A stretch of 44,139 nt of DNA from positions 1 through 44,139 of the forward strand of contig JAGQOW010000027.1 of NCBI GenBank assembly GCA_020427155.1, given 5' to 3'. Positions 41,204 to 44,139 of this stretch are shown piece by piece. The notes under the pieces were generated by a model. That model ran no database searches. It was not told the origin of the DNA and saw only the letters and a list, made by a program, of their open reading frames with translations. The position numbers and the translations under genes are program-made. The stretch's first letter is position 1. Every line of letters begins with the position of its first letter. The DNA is from Planctomycetales bacterium (lineage in GTDB: Bacteria > Planctomycetota > Planctomycetia > Pirellulales > Lacipirellulaceae).

Positions 41204-41995
41204 TCAGGCATAGCCTCGATGCGAGAGTAGCGAGAGCACCATCAGTGCTCCGACCGCTAGCACAAGGGCTGGTGGTTCTGGAACGGCAATCGCGTTGAGC
41301 GCTCCCGAGCCTGAGCCTTCGCCTGCCGAGGCAGCAACAACCGCCCCCAATACAAAAGCCTCTTCGATGTAAACGAAGGTGCCGTTGTCGATCATGGGAA
41401 TGTCGTGGAAGGTCAAAGAAGAAGTGTTGTAAAAATTCACGTTATCAAGCTGCATGATCAGATCGATCGTGGACATGTCAGGAATCGTAGCAAAGGGAAC
41501 AAACCCCTGGCTGTCGAGTTGGGAGTTATCGCCCAGATTGACGAAGAAACTACTAGTTCCCGTGTTGGGTCCATTCGACAAGGCAAGACTGACGGTCCCG
41601 CGTGTATTCGATTCGGTAGGGAAATCGACGACTCGATCGTCATCGCGATCCACCGTCACCGGATCAAAAGTTTCGATGGGGTTGGCCGAGAGCTCAGCCG
41701 AGGTGGCAGGCGGAAAGATCGAGTCGATCACGAAGCTTCCCATCTGCAATACAAAGTCATTATCCGGATTCGTATCGTCGTTGTCCGCAGCACGATTGAT
41801 CACTGTATTGTTGTAGCGACCCGCTTCGACATAGGCGAGCAAGTTGTCGACGAGGACTTGCAGATTGTCATCGCTGTCGGGATTGAGCTCCATATCGAAG
41901 TTGCCCACGTTAGTATTGAAGCGAACCGTCTGGGCATGGCCAATGGGCGCCAGCAGGAGAATCACCGTAGAAACAACAAGAAAGCGTGGAAGCAT
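41204..41995 (-). CDS. Cyclophilin-type protein with PEP-CTERM anchor
   Basis: 263 residues from ATG 41995. Signal peptide (about 1-22, ending GHAQ), then a cyclophilin-like domain (about 25-215: VRFNTNVGNFDMELNPD, YNNTVINRA, GTVSLALSNGPNTGTSSFFVNLGDNSQLDSQGFVPFATI). The arginine of the catalytic F-H-R-x motif may be the R in NRA, but the usual Q of the SQFF motif is S (SSFF). A Gly/Ser linker leads to the C-terminal PEP-CTERM signal VPEPPALVLAVGALMVLSLLSHRGYA (P-E-P motif, hydrophobic helix, basic end), for exosortase processing. It is therefore an envelope peptidyl-prolyl isomerase or a structural relative. Starts upstream (GTG 42058) lack the signal at the N-terminus. Confidence 0.85.
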   Translation of the reverse strand: MLPRFLVVSTVILLLAPIGHAQTVRFNTNVGNFDMELNPDSDDNLQVLVDNLLAYVEAGRYNNTVINRAADNDDTNPDNDFVLQMGSFVIDSIFPPATSAELSANPIETFDPVTVDRDDDRVVDFPTESNTRGTVSLALSNGPNTGTSSFFVNLGDNSQLDSQGFVPFATIPDMSTIDLIMQLDNVNFYNTSSLTFHDIPMIDNGTFVYIEEAFVLGAVVAASAGEGSGSGALNAIAVPEPPALVLAVGALMVLSLLSHRGYA

Positions 41996-42234
41996 CGAAA
42001 GTACTCGCCGAAGGAGAAAGTCTGAAAAGGCCCCTGAACCGATCCGATAACTCCACACTATTCAGGGGCTATCGGCAGGTCAAGAAAAACGCGGGCGAGA
42101 GAAGCATTCGGCCGGTAGGAAAGGGCCCAGTCGTTAAGACCGCTACAATGCGCAGGGCACGCCACACGTGGTCCAGGGACACGACGGGCGCACTGGGACA
42201 CTTCGACAATGGCGGTGAGCCGAGACGCGGCCGC

Positions 42235-43089
42235 CTACGCCGTCGGAATGACCCGGTTGAAATGCAACTGGACTTCACCATCGACGACCCGGCGTACCCC
42301 TTCGACGAGGCAGCGGGGCTCGTTCACTTCTTGCCCTTGGAGAATAATCGCTTCGCGTTTCGTGCCGGGAGAGACAGAGAAGGTCGACTGGTTGATGATC
42401 TGATTGCCGGCGTCGAGCTCAGGTACGATGAAATGGCATGTTGCACCATAGGTAAGCATGCGCACTGCAAAGGCGTCGTGGTACGGTCGCATGCCGGGAA
42501 AGCTGGGCAAGAGCCCGTGGTGGAGATTGATGATCCTGCCTCCGGCGTATTTCCAGACGGTCGCCGGGGAAAGGATGCGCATGTAGCGCGCGAGGATGAT
42601 GAAATCGATCTGATACTGATCACAAATCTCGATGAGCCGATCTTCGTCGGCCTTTCCCGTGGAATCACCGACGTTGAACCAGGGCACTTGAAACTCATCA
42701 GCCAGGCTGCGACAGGCATCTCGATTGCTAATCATGACCGAGGCATCGGCGGCGATTTGCTGATCGCGCACAGCCTGCAGTACGGCGCGTGGCGTTTCAG
42801 GGCGATAGGTAGCACAGATCGCCAGTCGTGGTCGGCGTCCTACGATTTGCGGCGACCAGGTTCTGAGCGACAGGCCGGTTCGCTCGCCGATCTCAGCCAG
42901 TGCCCGGTTCAAAGGCTCGCCGTTAGCGGGATCCATTTCGACACGGGTGAGCATAGAAAAGAGTGATTGCTCGTCGTGGTCAAACATCTGGATTTCGGCG
43001 ATGTTTGCGCCTAACTCAGTGACACAGTGCACGATCGGGTCGGCCAGTCCGCAATTGTCGGGACCTACGGCGGTGATAATAAACTGCAT
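42235..43089 (-). CDS. purU: Formyltetrahydrofolate deformylase PurU
   Basis: 284 residues from ATG 43089. The N-terminal ACT domain (about 1-75) begins QFIITAVGPDNCGLADPIVHCV. The formyltransferase domain (about 88-284) contains INLHHGLLPSFPGMRPYHDAF with N188 and H190, and ELDAGNQII with D226, matching the N-H-D triad of hydrolase-type enzymes. It hydrolyses 10-formyl-THF to THF and formate, balancing the C1 pool with purine synthesis. The usual G-P after D-x-G is replaced by N-Q, a variation close to the active site. The open frame goes back to a TTG at 43125; ATG gives the standard start. Confidence 0.92.
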   Translation of the reverse strand: MQFIITAVGPDNCGLADPIVHCVTELGANIAEIQMFDHDEQSLFSMLTRVEMDPANGEPLNRALAEIGERTGLSLRTWSPQIVGRRPRLAICATYRPETPRAVLQAVRDQQIAADASVMISNRDACRSLADEFQVPWFNVGDSTGKADEDRLIEICDQYQIDFIILARYMRILSPATVWKYAGGRIINLHHGLLPSFPGMRPYHDAFAVRMLTYGATCHFIVPELDAGNQIINQSTFSVSPGTKREAIILQGQEVNEPRCLVEGVRRVVDGEVQLHFNRVIPTA

Positions 43090-43224
43090 GTGAAAGATCA
43101 CCCGTATGGAAGCAGAATCAGGCAAACTCGCCTTCTTGCAAGCCTAGTCTACGTCAGGGGAGATGTCATCGCCAATCAGCAATAAGGGGCGGCAATTGAC
43201 AACGCAGGCAGCAAATAAGACCGC

Positions 43225-44127
43225 TCAAATATCAGCCAACACTTTGGCAGATTCGAGGATCGAGTCGAGCTGATCGGTTATGGACTGCAGTTTTCGAGGT
43301 CCGAGACCGATGGAATCGCAGAGTTTCTCGTCAGGCACGGGGATGGTTGAAACTCCCAGAGAAGAGAGTCCTTTAAAGGAAGCGAGATAGTTAGCCACTG
43401 CCACGATGCGTAAGAGTTCTTGAGCTTTGCCTTCGAATTCGCTCGCCCGATGATGATGCTGAATCGCCGTGATAATTCGTTCGGGGAAATTGCTTTTGCG
43501 GGCAACGTACGCGCCCAAGTCGGTATGGTCGAAAGAGAGCACTCGGTTCTCGGCCTGGATGACCTCGGCGCCATCGGAAACCAGGTCGACAACCTGGCGG
43601 AACGCCTTGTTCATGTACTGATCAATCAGGATCATTCCAACGTCGTGAAGCAGCCCTGCCATATAAGCCTCTTCGGGCTCGACGCGTTGGTAGATGCGGG
43701 CAATCTCACGGGAGATGGTTCCCACTGCGACCATGTGGTTCCAGAGCGCGGTGCGAGAAAAGCTGCGGTATTTTGAAGGCTCGTCGCATAGCCGGGCAAC
43801 ATAAACCGTCAACGCGAGATTGCGAACCTCGACGAAGCCTAGCATGGCAATCGCTGTACGCAGATCGGCTACTTGGTTGGGAATACCGAAGTACGAGGAA
43901 TTCACGGTTCTGAGAATACGGATCGCGAGCGTGGGATCTTGGCCGACAACCTCCAACAGATCCGCCGCGTTCGACTCCTGATCCTCGGCCACCTGCAAGA
44001 TTCGTTGGGCAACAGCAGGTAGCGAAGACAGCTGACCGACGCGAGTGAAGAGCCGCTCGAGCGCTTGGTGGTGCTGCTCGGAATTTACGTTAAGAGCAAT
44101 CGTCGGAATTTGAGCAAGGGTATCCAT
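43225..44127 (-). CDS. HDOD domain signalling protein
   Basis: 300 residues, mostly one HDOD domain (about 25-225): LPAVAQRILQVAEDQESNAADLLEVVGQDPTLAIRILRTVNSSYFGIPNQVADLRTAIAMLGF is the classic opening. It continues with ALWNHMVAVGTISREIA, AYMAGLLHDVGMILI and a FDHTDLGAYVARKSNFPERIITAIQHHH stretch that retains HD-like histidines. HDOD proteins act in bacterial signalling networks, often without demonstrated enzymatic activity. The C-terminal 70 residues are helical. ATG 44127 with GGAG nearby; there is no partner kinase in the window, and its purU neighbour gives no hint. Confidence 0.88.
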   Translation of the reverse strand: MDTLAQIPTIALNVNSEQHHQALERLFTRVGQLSSLPAVAQRILQVAEDQESNAADLLEVVGQDPTLAIRILRTVNSSYFGIPNQVADLRTAIAMLGFVEVRNLALTVYVARLCDEPSKYRSFSRTALWNHMVAVGTISREIARIYQRVEPEEAYMAGLLHDVGMILIDQYMNKAFRQVVDLVSDGAEVIQAENRVLSFDHTDLGAYVARKSNFPERIITAIQHHHRASEFEGKAQELLRIVAVANYLASFKGLSSLGVSTIPVPDEKLCDSIGLGPRKLQSITDQLDSILESAKVLADI

Positions 44128-44139
44128 GGGGCTCCAAGT

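Noticed and set aside
1..44139. tRNA genes, rRNA genes, CRISPR arrays and complete insertion sequences
   Set aside because: No T-arm/cloverleaf pattern, no regular repeat-spacer array and no transposase frame was recognised by eye. A tRNAscan-SE or CRISPR finder run could still find one.

Overview
The window looks like a chromosomal segment from a planctomycete, most likely of the Pirellula/Blastopirellula type. The evidence is a DUF1559 pseudopilin-like protein, a PEP-CTERM protein, a large outer-membrane barrel/beta-helix protein, a Tad pilus locus, many non-ATG starts with weak Shine-Dalgarno sites, and many short palindromic intergenic elements. This assignment is inference from gene content; there is no rRNA or other phylogenetic marker to settle it.

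Positions 1-13030 are a Tad/Flp pilus (type IVc) assembly locus on the + strand: a terminator after an upstream gene (probably the pilin), a 36-codon membrane peptide, prepilin peptidase cpaA, cpaB, secretin cpaC, cpaE/tadZ, then cpaF/tadA, tadB, tadC, a secreted protein that may stand in for CpaD, and a TPR lipoprotein (TadD-like). The cluster is split between cpaE and cpaF by about 2 kb holding a palindromic repeat, an inverted polytopic membrane gene and a short fragment resembling the N-terminus of an integron-type tyrosine recombinase.

Positions 13046-17766 hold a secreted beta-helix (pectate-lyase-like) protein (-), a DUF1559 protein (+) and a NagD-like HAD phosphatase (+). Positions 17913-23000 are a housekeeping block on the - strand, read htrA-like protease, dnaG, rpoD. 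Then come aat (+), a sugar-isomerase-like TIM barrel (-) and two tandem PLP enzymes of Cys/Met metabolism (-), the second with a hairpin-rich leader. Positions 27667-31671 (+) carry a glycine-zipper lipoprotein, a CinA homologue whose C-terminal amidase domain has lost its signature residues, and glutamine-dependent NAD synthetase. A gap rich in REP-like palindromes follows.

Positions 32410-44127 are all on the - strand: HDOD protein, PurU, a cyclophilin-type protein with a PEP-CTERM tail, a 1845-residue surface protein with an N-terminal inverse-autotransporter-like barrel and a repetitive beta-helix passenger, a multi-zinc-ribbon protein and the fused 23S rRNA methyltransferase RlmKL.

The most notable items are the giant barrel/beta-helix protein with near-identical internal DNA repeats, the degenerate CinA next to NadE, the interrupted Tad locus with a recombinase remnant, the attenuator-like leader of the PLP enzyme gene, and paired palindromes with compensatory base changes. 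No tRNA, rRNA, CRISPR array or intact transposase was seen.
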